Assembly: GCF_004137255.1 (NCBI RefSeq)
Contig: NZ_SDWT01000001.1
Span: forward strand, 1,984,001 to 2,048,000
Source of the DNA: Nocardioides oleivorans
Lineage (GTDB): Bacteria; Actinomycetota; Actinomycetes; Propionibacteriales; Nocardioidaceae
DNA length: 64,000 bases
Direction of reading: 5' to 3'
This document shows positions 23,656 through 31,932 of the stretch, piece after piece. Position 1 is the first letter of the stretch, and the number at the start of each line of letters is the position of its first letter. Both the position numbers and the translations under genes were made by a program. A model generated the notes under the pieces. The model was not told the origin of the DNA, did no database searches, and saw nothing but the letters and a program-made list of their open reading frames with translations.

Positions 23656-23728
23656 TAGGCCTCCAGGGACTCGAACCCTGAACTAACGGATTAAAAGTCC
23701 GCTGCTCTGCCAATTGAGCTAGAGGCCC
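23656..23728 (-). tRNA. tRNA-Lys (TTT)
   Basis: On the minus strand, acceptor GGGCCTC pairs with GAGGCCT (one G-U), the D arm is GCTCAATTGGCAGAGC, the anticodon loop CTTTTAA gives TTT, and the T arm is CAGGGTTCGAGTCCCTG. The discriminator is A and CCA is not encoded. Confidence 0.95.
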
Positions 23729-23833
23729 GGGGTCATGGGAGGCGCCGCTCGGCGACGGCCGGTCGACCCCATGCTCCGAGCCCGCATCCTTCCAGATGCG
23801 CAGTCCCGGACGTCGAGCCCGGGTCGTGACGGT

Positions 23834-23861
23834 CCGCCGGCGTCCGGTGGGACGCCGGCGG
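23834..23861 (-). terminator. Terminator of the envelope-stress cluster
   Basis: A perfect 12-bp stem (CCGCCGGCGTCC at 23834-23845 with 23850-23861) and 4-base loop, ten bases after the CsbD-like stop codon. Confidence 0.75.
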
Positions 23862-23870
23862 CTCGCGCGA

Positions 23871-24044
23871 TCACTTCTTGAAGGCGTCCTTGACGTTCTC
23901 GCCAGCCGACTTGAGGTCGGACTTGGTCTGGTCGGTCTTGCCCTCGGCCTTGAGGCTGTCGTTGTCGGTCGCGTCGCCGACGACCTCCTTGGCCTTGCCG
24001 ATCAGGTTCTCGGCGGCGTTCTGGGCCTTGTCTGCGATTCCCAT
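23871..24044 (-). CDS. CsbD-like stress protein
   Basis: A 57-residue, highly charged protein of the CsbD family, small general-stress proteins of unknown mechanism. It begins MGIADKAQNAAENLIGKAKE and contains LKAEGKTDQTKSDLKSAGENV, matching the family repeat. AAGGAG lies nine bases before ATG 24044. It is the last gene of the minus-strand Asp23/AmaP cluster and is followed by a terminator hairpin. Confidence 0.9.
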   Translation of the reverse strand: MGIADKAQNAAENLIGKAKEVVGDATDNDSLKAEGKTDQTKSDLKSAGENVKDAFKK

Positions 24045-24114
24045 GACGTGCTCCTTCTCTGGATGTGGTGGTGCTCTGCCTCGGCGGCGCCGAGGACGTG
24101 TGGGTGCGCGCCGC

Positions 24115-24696
24115 TCAGCGCGTGCGCGGGAGCGCCCGTCCGAGTCCGGCGACGCGCAGCTGGACGCTGCAGTGCAGGTCGTCGCGCTCCAGGGCGCCGG
24201 CGAGCTGGGCGGAGACCTCGTCCGCGCGCCGGGCCAGCAGCGCGAGGTCGGCCTCCGGCTCGATGACGGCGTCGAGGTGGGCGACGAGCTGGCCGCGGTC
24301 GCGCACGACCGAGCCCTTCGCGGAGCGGACGCCGACCGTGTGGGCCAGCGCGTCGGCTGCCGCGCCGGCGACCTTGGAGCCGGCCACGTCGAGCCGGCCG
24401 GTGGCGTCCGAGCCGCGGAGCGTGAGGTGGCGGACCCGGGCACTCGTCAGGTGCGCGGCGATCCAGCGGACGCCGATCGCGGCGAGCAGGATGCCGACGA
24501 GCGCGGCCACCCAGCTGAACCACGGGGTGTCCACGATCGCGGCGACGTCGGCCGTGTCGGTGGTGCCGGGCAGCTGGCGGCCGGCGATCGTCGCACCCGA
24601 CCACCACCAGATGGCCGTGAGGCCTCCGGCGACGAGGGCGAGGGCGAGCACCAGCGTGGCGGTGCGATCGATCAGGAGCGTCTTGCGTGTCGTCAT
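24115..24696 (-). CDS. amaP: Alkaline shock membrane anchor AmaP-like protein
   Basis: A 193-residue protein with two N-terminal helices (about 12-35 and 60-82) and a C-terminal cytosolic domain. This is the layout of AmaP, which in Firmicutes tethers Asp23 to the membrane. The cytosolic segment VRSAKGSVVRDRGQLVAHLDAVIEPEADL resembles actinobacterial AmaP. It stands between the DUF6286 protein and CsbD in a cluster with three Asp23 paralogues, which supports the anchor role. Confidence 0.78.
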   Translation of the reverse strand: MTTRKTLLIDRTATLVLALALVAGGLTAIWWWSGATIAGRQLPGTTDTADVAAIVDTPWFSWVAALVGILLAAIGVRWIAAHLTSARVRHLTLRGSDATGRLDVAGSKVAGAAADALAHTVGVRSAKGSVVRDRGQLVAHLDAVIEPEADLALLARRADEVSAQLAGALERDDLHCSVQLRVAGLGRALPRTR

Positions 24697-24705
24697 GTCG
24701 GGGGC

Positions 24706-25407
24706 TCACATTCCATCGTTGCGGACGGTGACGCGCAGTCGTGGCGCGCGCTCCAGGGAGCTGAGGACGGCGTCGGCACGGGTGCCGATCTCGGACTCGA
24801 TGACGGCGTTCTGGTCCGGGTTCGCGACCGAGGTGGCCACCACGCGGACCGTGCGACGCTTCGCCTTCACCGAGCAGTCGGTGACCGAGGTGGTGCCCTC
24901 CAGCGAGGACGTGATGACGCGGGCCAGGTCGCGCCGTCGCAGGTGCACGCCGGTGCTGGCCCGGAGCGCGAGACCCTTGCGCGGGCGCCGCCGCACCACG
25001 ACCGGGAGCAGCAGGACACCGAGCACGACGGCGACGACGCCGCCGACGAGGACCGGCACGGAGCGCCCCGCGACGCCGTCAGCGGCGTCGACGACGGCGT
25101 CGATCCACGACGGACCGGTCGCCAGGTCGAGGGTGACCAGCAGGGCCTGGACCCCGACCACGCCGAGGCAGACGAGCCCGAGTGCCACGAGCTGGGCGAA
25201 CAGCGGCGAGGCGCCGGTCCCCACCGGTGCCTTCGCGGCCTGCAGGGCGTCCTCGGGTGCGACCACGGGCGCGGGCGGTGCGGCGACGTCGGCCTTCGTG
25301 CCGGTCGTGCCGGTCGCGCCGGTCGCGCCGCCGGGAGTGGCGCCGGACGTGGCACCGGGGGTGCCGGCCGTCGGGCCGCGGCTGGTCTGGTCGGGGGTGG
25401 TGGTCAT
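24706..25407 (-). CDS. DUF6286 membrane protein
   Basis: A 233-residue protein with a Pro/Thr/Gly-rich disordered N-terminus (about 50 residues), two helices (about 68-92 and 115-137) and a cytosolic C-terminal domain with RPRKGLALRASTGVHLRRRDLARVITSSLEG. DUF6286 proteins are regular members of actinobacterial Asp23 clusters; their function is unknown. The topology parallels AmaP, so this may be a second anchor. ATG 25407 starts the recognisable protein; the frame continues upstream without family-like sequence. Confidence 0.75.
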   Translation of the reverse strand: MTTTPDQTSRGPTAGTPGATSGATPGGATGATGTTGTKADVAAPPAPVVAPEDALQAAKAPVGTGASPLFAQLVALGLVCLGVVGVQALLVTLDLATGPSWIDAVVDAADGVAGRSVPVLVGGVVAVVLGVLLLPVVVRRRPRKGLALRASTGVHLRRRDLARVITSSLEGTTSVTDCSVKAKRRTVRVVATSVANPDQNAVIESEIGTRADAVLSSLERAPRLRVTVRNDGM

Positions 25408-25468
25408 CAGCTCTGCTTTCGAGGTGTGGGGAGGTCGCACGCGGCTCGGCCCGTGCGGAGGGAGCGGG

Positions 25469-25852
25469 TCAGCGGATGCGCGGAGCGGGCGAGTCCAGGT
25501 GGACGACGTCGGCGACCGTGACGTCGACCCGAGCGACGGTGACTCCGGTGATGTGGGCGACCTGCCGGGTGACGTTCTCGCGCACCTGGGCGGCGACCTG
25601 CGCCAGCGGGGTGGGCCAGGTGGCAGCCACGGCGACGGTGATCCGCGACGTGCCTCCGGCGACGACGGCCTCGGCGTGCGGCAGGCCCTTGCGGACCAGC
25701 CTGGTCCAGCCCGTGCGGGTGTCGATGACGGCCTCGACCTCGGCCGTGGCGATGGACGCGACCCGTTCGACGACCTTGTCGGCCACGACGGTGCGACCAC
25801 GCTCGGCGACCGGCACGGGCGTCCGGTCGCTGCCCGCGTGCGGGTCAGCCAC
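25469..25852 (-). CDS. Asp23/Gls24 family envelope stress protein (third copy)
   Basis: A 127-residue Asp23/Gls24-domain protein. The family pattern (VVADKVVERVASIATAEVEAV, then TVAVAATWPTPLAQVAAQVRENVTRQVAHITG, then VDVTVADVVHL) is clear. GTG 25852 overlaps the end of the small membrane protein gene by eight bases and is preferred; ATG 25906 would overlap it by 62 bases. Asp23 proteins form soluble shells under the membrane during cell-wall stress in Firmicutes; an analogous role is inferred here. Confidence 0.85.
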   Translation of the reverse strand: MADPHAGSDRTPVPVAERGRTVVADKVVERVASIATAEVEAVIDTRTGWTRLVRKGLPHAEAVVAGGTSRITVAVAATWPTPLAQVAAQVRENVTRQVAHITGVTVARVDVTVADVVHLDSPAPRIR

Positions 25853-26024
25853 GGTCGCGCCGCCCGACGAGGGCGGAGAGGTCGACCTCTCCGTCGAAGT
25901 GGCCACCGATGAGGTAGCCCGCGGTGCCGAGGACGACGGCGATCAGGAAGCCGGTGAAGCCGCCGGCAACGGCGGCGATCGCCAGGAGGAGGCCGGCGAT
26001 GAGGCCGATGGTGGAAGTAGTCAT
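25845..26024 (-). CDS. Small membrane protein of the Asp23 cluster (DUF2273-like)
   Basis: A 59-residue protein made mostly of two hydrophobic segments (IGLIAGLLLAIAAVAGG and FTGFLIAVVLGTAGYLIG) with a charged tail FDGEVDLSALVGRRDRG. Small two-helix proteins of this kind (DUF2273) accompany asp23 and amaP in Firmicutes and actinomycetes. AAGGAG lies upstream of ATG 26024. It overlaps the start of the following Asp23 gene. Confidence 0.75.
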   Translation of the reverse strand: MTTSTIGLIAGLLLAIAAVAGGFTGFLIAVVLGTAGYLIGGHFDGEVDLSALVGRRDRG

Positions 26025-26060
26025 GGTGTGCTCCTTGTCGGTGGACCTGGTGGTCCGGGG

Positions 26061-26405
26061 TCAGAGGTCGAAGTAGCGCCGGCTGCCGGGCCAGCCCCGG
26101 GGGATGCGGGCCTGCCCCGCGCGCCGCATCGTGCGGAGTCCGCGTCGGACCTTCCGCGCGACGCGACCGGCCTGACGGTGCCGCGGGCCTGCGGACGGGC
26201 GACGGTCACCCAGTGGGGACTCCAGTCGTGCGTAGCGGGCGTCCAGCTCCTCGAGCCGGCTGCGCATCGCCTCGGGGTCGCCGCCCCGGTCGGGGTGGTG
26301 GTCACGGATCACGGCGCGGCGCTCGCGCAGCCACTGCACGCGCAGGACCGGGTCGTCCGGTCCTCGTGAGGTGCTGCGCCCCGCGGCCGGTCCGCTCGTC
26401 GACAT
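26061..26405 (-). CDS. Small protein with J-domain-like HPD motif
   Basis: A 114-residue basic protein. The N-terminal half reads VQWLRERRAVIRDHHPDRGGDPEAM and then an Arg/Glu helix, which is the helix II-HPD-helix III pattern of J domains that stimulate Hsp70. The C-terminal half is Arg-rich with no recognised fold. A full J domain needs about 65 residues and the first helix is short here, so it may be a minimal or divergent J protein. It is coupled to the preceding Asp23-like gene by a TGATG overlap. Confidence 0.6.
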   Translation of the reverse strand: MSTSGPAAGRSTSRGPDDPVLRVQWLRERRAVIRDHHPDRGGDPEAMRSRLEELDARYARLESPLGDRRPSAGPRHRQAGRVARKVRRGLRTMRRAGQARIPRGWPGSRRYFDL

Positions 26406-26746
26406 CAGTGCGGTACCGCGGGCGTGACGTCCTCGACGACCACCTCGACAGGCCCCCCGAGCAGGGTCGAGACGGTGTCGCGGACCTGACCGGCCACGGC
26501 CAGCACGTCGGAGCCCATCGCCACGGTCACGTGCACCTGGCTCGTGGCACCCAGCCGGATCCCGCTGACCCGCCGACCCGGCAGGTAGGTCCCCACCTCA
26601 CCGAACGCGCCACCGTGCAGACCCGAGACCCCCGGCACCGAGAGCACGGCAGCAGCCACCAGGTCGGCAGTCGCGCCGTCACCCCCGGCCGGGATCTCGC
26701 CCCCGGCCGGGCTGTTGCTCCCGGGCGGGACGTCGGGTCGGGTCAC
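26405..26746 (-). CDS. Asp23/Gls24-like protein (second copy)
   Basis: A 113-residue protein with a Pro/Gly-rich N-terminus and an Asp23-like core (AVLSVPGVSGLHG, then SQVHVTVAMGSDVLAVAGQVRDTVSTLLGGPVEVVV). It is shorter and more divergent than the other Asp23 copies. GTG 26746 overlaps the preceding stop by four bases and its own stop overlaps the J-like gene, so the cluster is translationally coupled. Confidence 0.75.
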   Translation of the reverse strand: MTRPDVPPGSNSPAGGEIPAGGDGATADLVAAAVLSVPGVSGLHGGAFGEVGTYLPGRRVSGIRLGATSQVHVTVAMGSDVLAVAGQVRDTVSTLLGGPVEVVVEDVTPAVPH

Positions 26747-27195
26747 TGGACCCGCGGCTCGCTGACGGTGGCGCCGGTCTCGGCACCGTCGTCGTCGGAC
26801 TCGATGTGGACGTCCTGGACCTCGATGTTGACCTCCACCACGTGCAGGCCCACCATCCGCTCCACCGCAGCGATCACGTTGCTACGGATCCCCGCAGCCA
26901 GGTCAGCGATCGCCACCCCGTACTCGGCGACCAGCTGGATGTCGATAGCGGCCTCCTTCTCGCCCACCTCGACCGAGATGCCCTGCGAGTGGTTGGTCGA
27001 GCTGCCCGGGATCCGCTCACGGATCGCACCCACCGCACGCGCCGTACCGCCACCCAGGGCGTAGACACCGGAGACCTCCTTGGTCGCCAGACCCGCGATC
27101 TTCGACACCACGGTGTCCGCGATCGTCGTACGACCCTGGGTCGAGTCCAGCTCGCCCGCCGAGACGGCCGTCTTCTCGATGCTCTTCTCGCTCAC
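26743..27195 (-). CDS. Asp23/Gls24 family envelope stress protein (first copy)
   Basis: A 150-residue Asp23/Gls24 protein, the most canonical of the three: GRTTIADTVVSKIAGLATKEVSGVYALGGG, then IDIQLVAEYGVAIADLAAGIRSNVIAAVERMVGLHVVEVNIEVQDV. GTG 27195 has AGGA upstream; frames further upstream carry no family sequence. It leads the eight-gene minus-strand cluster and is divergent from an ECF sigma gene 184 bp away, which may control it. Confidence 0.9.
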   Translation of the reverse strand: MSEKSIEKTAVSAGELDSTQGRTTIADTVVSKIAGLATKEVSGVYALGGGTARAVGAIRERIPGSSTNHSQGISVEVGEKEAAIDIQLVAEYGVAIADLAAGIRSNVIAAVERMVGLHVVEVNIEVQDVHIESDDDGAETGATVSEPRVQ

Positions 27196-27379
27196 GTGAT
27201 CAGTCCTGCTTTCGTGCTCTGGTGCACTGGTCGTGCACGCGCTTCTCGGCGTGGTGTGTACGCCGACCATTCGTAGGTGAGACGAGATCGGATGGGCGAT
27301 CGTCACGCTCGTGTGATGGACGGCACACTTGGCGGTTCTGTCAGGATGAGGCGGTGCCGGCCGCCCGGGTCGCACCCGG

Positions 27380-28003
27380 GTGCAGGGGTGGGACTTGTCG
27401 ATCGACGGTGGACGGCCCGAGGCCCCCGTGGTGGAGGCGTCGGACAACGCCCTGGCGCGACGCGCCGGCCTCGGCGACCGGGCGGCGTTCGAGGAGCTCT
27501 TCGACCGCCTCTTCCCCGGGACGTTGCGGTTCGCGACCCACATGCTCGCCGACGACCCGGTGCTCGCCGAGGACGTGGTGCAGGACGCGTGGGTGAAGGC
27601 GTGGCAGGCGCTGCCGGAGTTCCGTGGCACCTCCAAGGTGCAGACGTGGCTGTTCACGATCGTCCAGCGCACGGCGCTGGACCGGCGTCGGCGTCGACGC
27701 CCCCTCGCCGTCGACAACGAGATCCTCGAGCCGCTCTCACGAGGTGATGCCCGCACGACGCTCACCGACAGGGGAGAGGGTGACCCCGAGCGCGCCCTCC
27801 TGACACGCGAGCTGTGGGAGACCCTCCAGCTCGCCCTGAGCGAGCTGCCGTGGACGCAACGCGCGTGCTGGGTCCTGCGCGAGCTCGAGGACATGAGCTA
27901 CGCCGAGATCTCCCACGTCCTCGACACCACGCCTACGGTGGTGCGCGGACAGCTGCACCGGGCACGACGTACCCTCGCGATCAGGATGGAGCAGTGGCGA
28001 TGA
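27380..28003 (+). CDS. ECF-type RNA polymerase sigma factor
   Basis: A 207-residue sigma-70 family protein with region 2 (FDRLFPGTLRFATHMLADDPVLAEDVVQDAWVKAW, then TWLFTIVQRTALDRRRRRR) and region 4 (LSELPWTQRACWVLRELEDMSYAEISHVLDTTPTVVRGQLHRARRTL). GTG 27380 is the assigned start, but GTG 27428 (MVEASDNALARR) is also plausible. It is coupled by ATGA to an Asp23-like gene and divergent from the envelope-stress cluster, so that cluster is its likely regulon (inference). Confidence 0.9.
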   Translation: MQGWDLSIDGGRPEAPVVEASDNALARRAGLGDRAAFEELFDRLFPGTLRFATHMLADDPVLAEDVVQDAWVKAWQALPEFRGTSKVQTWLFTIVQRTALDRRRRRRPLAVDNEILEPLSRGDARTTLTDRGEGDPERALLTRELWETLQLALSELPWTQRACWVLRELEDMSYAEISHVLDTTPTVVRGQLHRARRTLAIRMEQWR

Positions 28004-28518
28004 GCGACCTTGAGCCGGTGCCCGACGGCATCGAGCTGCGGCGGGGCGAGGCGGGACTCGACGAGGCCGCCCGACAGCTCCGCGCCATGCAGCACCCGCG
28101 GCGGGTCGAGATCGCCGACCGGGTCCTGACGCGAGCACTGGCCGCACCCCGCCGCTCCCACCTCGTGCGAGCGCACGCGCCGCACGACTACCTCCGCGTG
28201 TCGACGCTGGCGATCATCGGGGCGATGCGCGAGCACCTCGACCGGCACCTCGTCGGCGCCGCCGTGGGACGCATCCTGCTCGACGTCGACCGGGACGGGG
28301 AGCTCACCGCCGTGACCATCGAGCTCTACGTGCAGTACGGCACCGAGATCCTGCCGATCGGCGACCTCGCGCGCGAGCTCGGACGCGAGGTGCTCACCTC
28401 GCTGCTCGGCGAGCGACCGGCCGGCGACGACCTTCCCGTCACCCTCGGCCACGTCCACGTCTCCGACGTCACAGTGGGTGACCCTCACGTCGTCGACCCG
28501 AGCGACGAACGGCACTGA
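28000..28518 (+). CDS. Asp23-like protein coupled to ECF sigma gene
   Basis: A 172-residue soluble protein. The segment TAVTIELYVQYGTEILPIGDLARELGREVLTSLLG and the following VHVSDVTVGD resemble the second half of Asp23 domains, while the N-terminal half (LDEAARQLRAMQHPRRVEIADRVLTRAL) is unlike any anti-sigma zinc domain. Because it overlaps the sigma gene by four bases it may modulate the sigma factor or report on envelope state. There is no HxxxCxxC motif and no membrane helix, so it is not a standard anti-sigma factor. Confidence 0.6.
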   Translation: MSDLEPVPDGIELRRGEAGLDEAARQLRAMQHPRRVEIADRVLTRALAAPRRSHLVRAHAPHDYLRVSTLAIIGAMREHLDRHLVGAAVGRILLDVDRDGELTAVTIELYVQYGTEILPIGDLARELGREVLTSLLGERPAGDDLPVTLGHVHVSDVTVGDPHVVDPSDERH

Positions 28519-28563
28519 CCACCGACGCCGAGGCGGCCTCAGCCGCGCTCGGCGTGCGCGCCG

Positions 28564-28938
28564 TCAGGCCTTGACCGCGAGCACCGGGCGCGGGGCGTCG
28601 AGCAGGATCTGCTGCTCGGTGCTGCCGAGGATCAGCTTGCCGACCGGCGTGCGGTGCCGGATGCCGAGCACGAGCAGGTCGACCCCGGGCTCCGCCGCGG
28701 CGGCGAGGAACTCGTCGACACCGGTGCCGCCGTCGTCCGGGCCGAGCACGGTGATGAACTCCACGCCCGCACCGGTCGCGGCGCCCGACGCGAGCGCGAC
28801 GACCTCCTCGGCCTCCGCGGCGTCGAGCGGGACGTTGTGCACCACCAGCGTGGTGCCGAAGAACGCGGCCTGCTGGGCGCCGGCACGGACGGCCTCGGCC
28901 CCCTCGGGGGTCGGCTTGTGGAAGACGAGGACGCTCAC
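28564..28938 (-). CDS. Universal stress protein family (UspA)
   Basis: A 124-residue single-domain Usp. The nucleotide-binding end motif is present as LVLGIRHRTPVGKLILGSTEQQILLDAPRPVLAV (GxxxxxxxGxxxxGS type), suggesting the ATP-binding class. ATG 28938 follows AGGAGATCCC. It faces the Asp23-like gene convergently and is divergent from cutC. Confidence 0.88.
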   Translation of the reverse strand: MSVLVFHKPTPEGAEAVRAGAQQAAFFGTTLVVHNVPLDAAEAEEVVALASGAATGAGVEFITVLGPDDGGTGVDEFLAAAAEPGVDLLVLGIRHRTPVGKLILGSTEQQILLDAPRPVLAVKA

Positions 28939-29010
28939 GGGATCTCCTGCTCAGAAGTGGATGACGCAGAGAAAATATCGGAGTCCGCGGGTCGGCATAG
29001 CGTGTGGCCC

Positions 29011-29748
29011 ATGAGCGAGACCCACACCCTGGTCGAGATCTGCCTCGAGGACGTCGGCGGCGCCCGGCTCGCGGCGGAGGCCGGGGCCGACGCGCTGGAG
29101 GTGTGCGCCGGCCTCGCCCAGGGCGGTACGACGCCCACGCCGGGGTTCGTCCGGCACTGCGCCGCCGCGGCGCCGGGCCTCGAGATCCGGGTGCTGGTCC
29201 GCTCGCGACCGGGCGACTTCGTGCACGGCGCCGAGGACGTCGACGTGATGGTCGCCGACGTCGAGGCGCTGCGCAGCGCCGTCGACCCGGGCACCCGGCT
29301 CGGCTTCGTGATCGGCACCCTCGAGCCCGACGGCCACGTCGACGCGGGTGCCGTACGACGACTCGTGGCCGCGTGCGGGGACGCCCCGGTCACCTTCCAC
29401 AAGGCCTTCGACTCGGTGCCCGACAAGGCGTCGGGGCTGGCGCTCCTCGGTGACCTCGGTGTCAGCCGGGTGCTCACGAGCGGGGGTCCCGGCCCGGCGC
29501 TCGACCACCTGCCGGAGCTCGCCGACCTCGTCGCGCGCGGCGGCGAGGACGTGCGGATCGCGGTGGGCGGCGGCGTACGCCCGGCCAACGTCGCCGCCGT
29601 CGTGGCGGCCACGGGAGCGCGCGAGGTCCACCTGCGCGCGCCCGGCACGGTCGCCTCCGCGGGCGTGTCCGCGGGCTACGACGACGGCCCGCGCGAGGTG
29701 ACCAGCGCCGAGGTCCTGGCCGACGTGATGGCGGCGCTGGGCCGCTGA
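29011..29748 (+). CDS. cutC: CutC family protein
   Basis: A 245-residue TIM-barrel protein of the CutC family, historically linked to copper homeostasis though the biochemical role remains uncertain. Segments LVEICLEDVGGARLAAEAGADALEVCAGL, VTFHKAFDSV, GVSRVLTSGG and IAVGGGVRPANV are diagnostic. The start ATG 29011 is likely leaderless or has a very short leader. It ends two bases before the convergent MlrC gene. Confidence 0.92.
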   Translation: MSETHTLVEICLEDVGGARLAAEAGADALEVCAGLAQGGTTPTPGFVRHCAAAAPGLEIRVLVRSRPGDFVHGAEDVDVMVADVEALRSAVDPGTRLGFVIGTLEPDGHVDAGAVRRLVAACGDAPVTFHKAFDSVPDKASGLALLGDLGVSRVLTSGGPGPALDHLPELADLVARGGEDVRIAVGGGVRPANVAAVVAATGAREVHLRAPGTVASAGVSAGYDDGPREVTSAEVLADVMAALGR

Positions 29749-29750
29749 GG

Positions 29751-31259
29751 TCAGCTCGCCGTGTCGCCCGGGAAGAGGACGGCACCGGCGACCGGATCGA
29801 CACCGGACACGTCGTCGAGCGGGAACATCGGCCGCTGCACCCGTCGGTGGCCCAGCCGGGCGAGGTCCTGGTCGACGCCGCCGGGCGTGAGCGCGAGCAT
29901 CCAGTCGGCCGCCATGTCGAACAGCTCGGGCTCGAGGTAGCCGATCTTCACCACGACGATGTCGGCGCTGCGCGGGTCGAGCCCGAGACGGGTGAAGTCG
30001 CCCTCGAGGTGGTAGGGCCGACGCCGTCGCGTGACGATCACGTCGACGGACGGCGTGCGGACCACGACCTCGAGGTTGTCCTCGCCCGGCACGACCGCGA
30101 CGACCTGCCCCGCGACCTGCACCGGCGGCGCCGGCCGGTCGTCGACGCGCGCACCGAGCGTGAGGCGCACGTCCGCCCCGACCCCCGCCTCGGCGGCGGC
30201 GAGGGCACCGTGGCTGTCGGGGAGGGAGGCGTAGACGGCGCGCTTGCCGCTGGCTGCGAGCTCCTCGCTGGCCAGCAGCTCGGCGAGCGTCCAGGTGACG
30301 TCGCCGGCCCCTCCTGCGGTGGGGTTGTCCCCCGAGTCGGAGATGAAGTAGGGCCGCACCGGCGACGCGATCGCGGCGGCCAGCACCTCCTCGAGCGAGC
30401 CGGTCGGCGCGACGAAGCCGAACTCCTCGCGGCGTGCCCAGAGGTCGCGGGCGAGCCCGGTCGCCTCGGCCATCGCGAGGTCGGGGTCGTCCCCGACGAC
30501 CATCACGACGGCGCAGTTGCGCGGCTCGTCCGCCCACGGGTAGCCGATCCAGATCCCGGCGTCGAGGACGCCGTCGAGCGCCTCGATCCCGGGCACCCGT
30601 GCGTAGAGGCTGGCCGCGGGCTCCTGCCGGGTGCTGGTCATCTCCCCCGGCAGCAGGATCGGCACCGGCACCCACGCCTTGGCGGGCCGGCGTCGGCCGG
30701 CCGGCAGCGCGAGCCGCTCGACGAGGTTGGTCACGGCGCGCTCCTTGGTCTCCTGCCAGTCCACGTGCGGGGCGGTGCGGTACGTCGTCAACAGGTCGAC
30801 GGTCTCCGCCAGTGTCCGGGACACGTTGCCGTGCAGGTCCATCCCGCTGCTGATGAGGCAGTCGGGGCCCACGACGGCCCGCACGGCGACGGCGAGGTCG
30901 CCCTCCATGTCGTCGAGGCCGACCACGCTGGCGGCTCCGTGGATGTCGAGGACCAGCCCGTCGAGCGGCGCCTCGGCGACCGCGGCCACCAGCCCGGCGA
31001 GGATCTCCGCCATGAGCTGGGCGTAGTCGTCGGCGGGGATCGCGCCGCCCGCGATGTTGCGGGCCTGGAGGATCCCGATCCAGTCGGCCCGGGCGGCGAG
31101 CGATCCGCCGGCGCTCCAGAACGGCCAGGCGTCGAGCACCTCGCGGCCCCGACGCGGCGACAGCATCGCTGCGGTGGTGAGTGCCGGGGAGAACGTCGAC
31201 GCCTCCAGGCTGATGCCACAGACGGCGATACGGGGGAGTGCGGGGCTGGTCACGCTCAC
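29751..31259 (-). CDS. M81 family metallopeptidase (MlrC-like)
   Basis: A 502-residue protein of the MlrC family, named for microcystin linear-peptide degradation but widespread in organisms that never see microcystin. It has N-terminal GISLEASTFSPALT (zinc-ligand region), LDIHGAASVVGLDDMEGD, SSGMDLHGNVS and DSGDNPTAGGAGDVT, all family signatures. Substrate in this organism is unknown. No signal peptide is present. Its only close neighbour is the convergent cutC. Confidence 0.88.
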   Translation of the reverse strand: MSVTSPALPRIAVCGISLEASTFSPALTTAAMLSPRRGREVLDAWPFWSAGGSLAARADWIGILQARNIAGGAIPADDYAQLMAEILAGLVAAVAEAPLDGLVLDIHGAASVVGLDDMEGDLAVAVRAVVGPDCLISSGMDLHGNVSRTLAETVDLLTTYRTAPHVDWQETKERAVTNLVERLALPAGRRRPAKAWVPVPILLPGEMTSTRQEPAASLYARVPGIEALDGVLDAGIWIGYPWADEPRNCAVVMVVGDDPDLAMAEATGLARDLWARREEFGFVAPTGSLEEVLAAAIASPVRPYFISDSGDNPTAGGAGDVTWTLAELLASEELAASGKRAVYASLPDSHGALAAAEAGVGADVRLTLGARVDDRPAPPVQVAGQVVAVVPGEDNLEVVVRTPSVDVIVTRRRRPYHLEGDFTRLGLDPRSADIVVVKIGYLEPELFDMAADWMLALTPGGVDQDLARLGHRRVQRPMFPLDDVSGVDPVAGAVLFPGDTAS

Positions 31260-31336
31260 GATGCTGTCAGGAACTGCCGCTCACCCCTGCGGCGGGCCCG
31301 TTGGTCGAACGTTCACCACTCAGTACTTACGGACAG

Positions 31337-31537
31337 GTGACGCGGGCCGAAAAGTTGGTAGGGTTTGGAGTGCAACAGGTGCAAGTTCCAGCAGGTCGAC
31401 GCCCGCGGAGTTTGTGATCCAACGGCGTTTTCTTCTTCGGGCCCTGCCAGCTCGTGAGTCGCAAGCGGCGTGTCACCGCATCTGGTGTGGGTCGCCGAGG
31501 TGGCGGCTCTCGCCCCGACAAAGGAGTAACGAGCATC
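31337..31537 (+). promoter_or_regulatory. Promoter and long 5' UTR of the cold-shock gene
   Basis: GTGACG (31337-31342) and TAGGGT (31359-31364) with a 16-base spacer form a plausible promoter, giving a leader of about 165 bases. Long structured leaders are typical of cspA genes and can mediate temperature-dependent translation. AAAGGAG at 31520-31526 is the ribosome site. Confidence 0.45.
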
Positions 31538-31741
31538 ATGGCTCAGGGCACCGTTAAGTGGTTCAACGCCGAGAAGGGTTTCGGCTTCATCGCGCAGGAG
31601 GACGGCGGCGACGACGTCTTCGTGCACTACTCGGCCATCCAGACCAACGGCTACAAGTCGCTGGATGAGAACCAGAAGGTCGAGTTCGACGTCACCCAGG
31701 GCCCGAAGGGCCCGCAGGCGGAGAACGTTCGTCCGGTCTGA
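31538..31741 (+). CDS. cspA: Cold-shock protein
   Basis: A 67-residue single cold-shock domain that binds single-stranded RNA and DNA. RNP1 (KGFGFI) and RNP2 (VFVHYSAI) are intact, within [23 protein letters not shown] 31538 was chosen because it starts the conserved protein and has AAAGGAG upstream. The gene is monocistronic with a strong terminator. Confidence 0.97.
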   Translation: MAQGTVKWFNAEKGFGFIAQEDGGDDVFVHYSAIQTNGYKSLDENQKVEFDVTQGPKGPQAENVRPV

Positions 31742-31776
31742 TCTGCTGCGTCTGGACCTGTTCCAGATCTGATCAA

Positions 31777-31820
31777 GGCTTCGGCCCCATCCCTTCGAGG
31801 GCTGGGGCCGGAGTCCTTTT
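31777..31820 (+). terminator. Terminator after the cold-shock gene
   Basis: An imperfect 17-bp stem (31777-31793 with 31798-31816) closed by TTCG, followed by TTTT at 31817-31820. This is the most classical rho-independent terminator in the window. Confidence 0.85.
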
Positions 31821-31932
31821 CGAGGCAGACTAGTAGCACGTTCGGGTCATACACACGGACGTGGCGCTGCGCCAGACTGGGAGCCAACGCCTAGAGTCGG
31901 AAGATCCGTCCGGCGTGGAGGAGGAGGGTGAC

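Noticed and set aside
27196..27379. ECF-type GGAAC/CGTC promoter for the Asp23 cluster
   Set aside because: No convincing pair at 16-17 bp spacing was found on either strand, so the sigma-regulon link remains contextual only.
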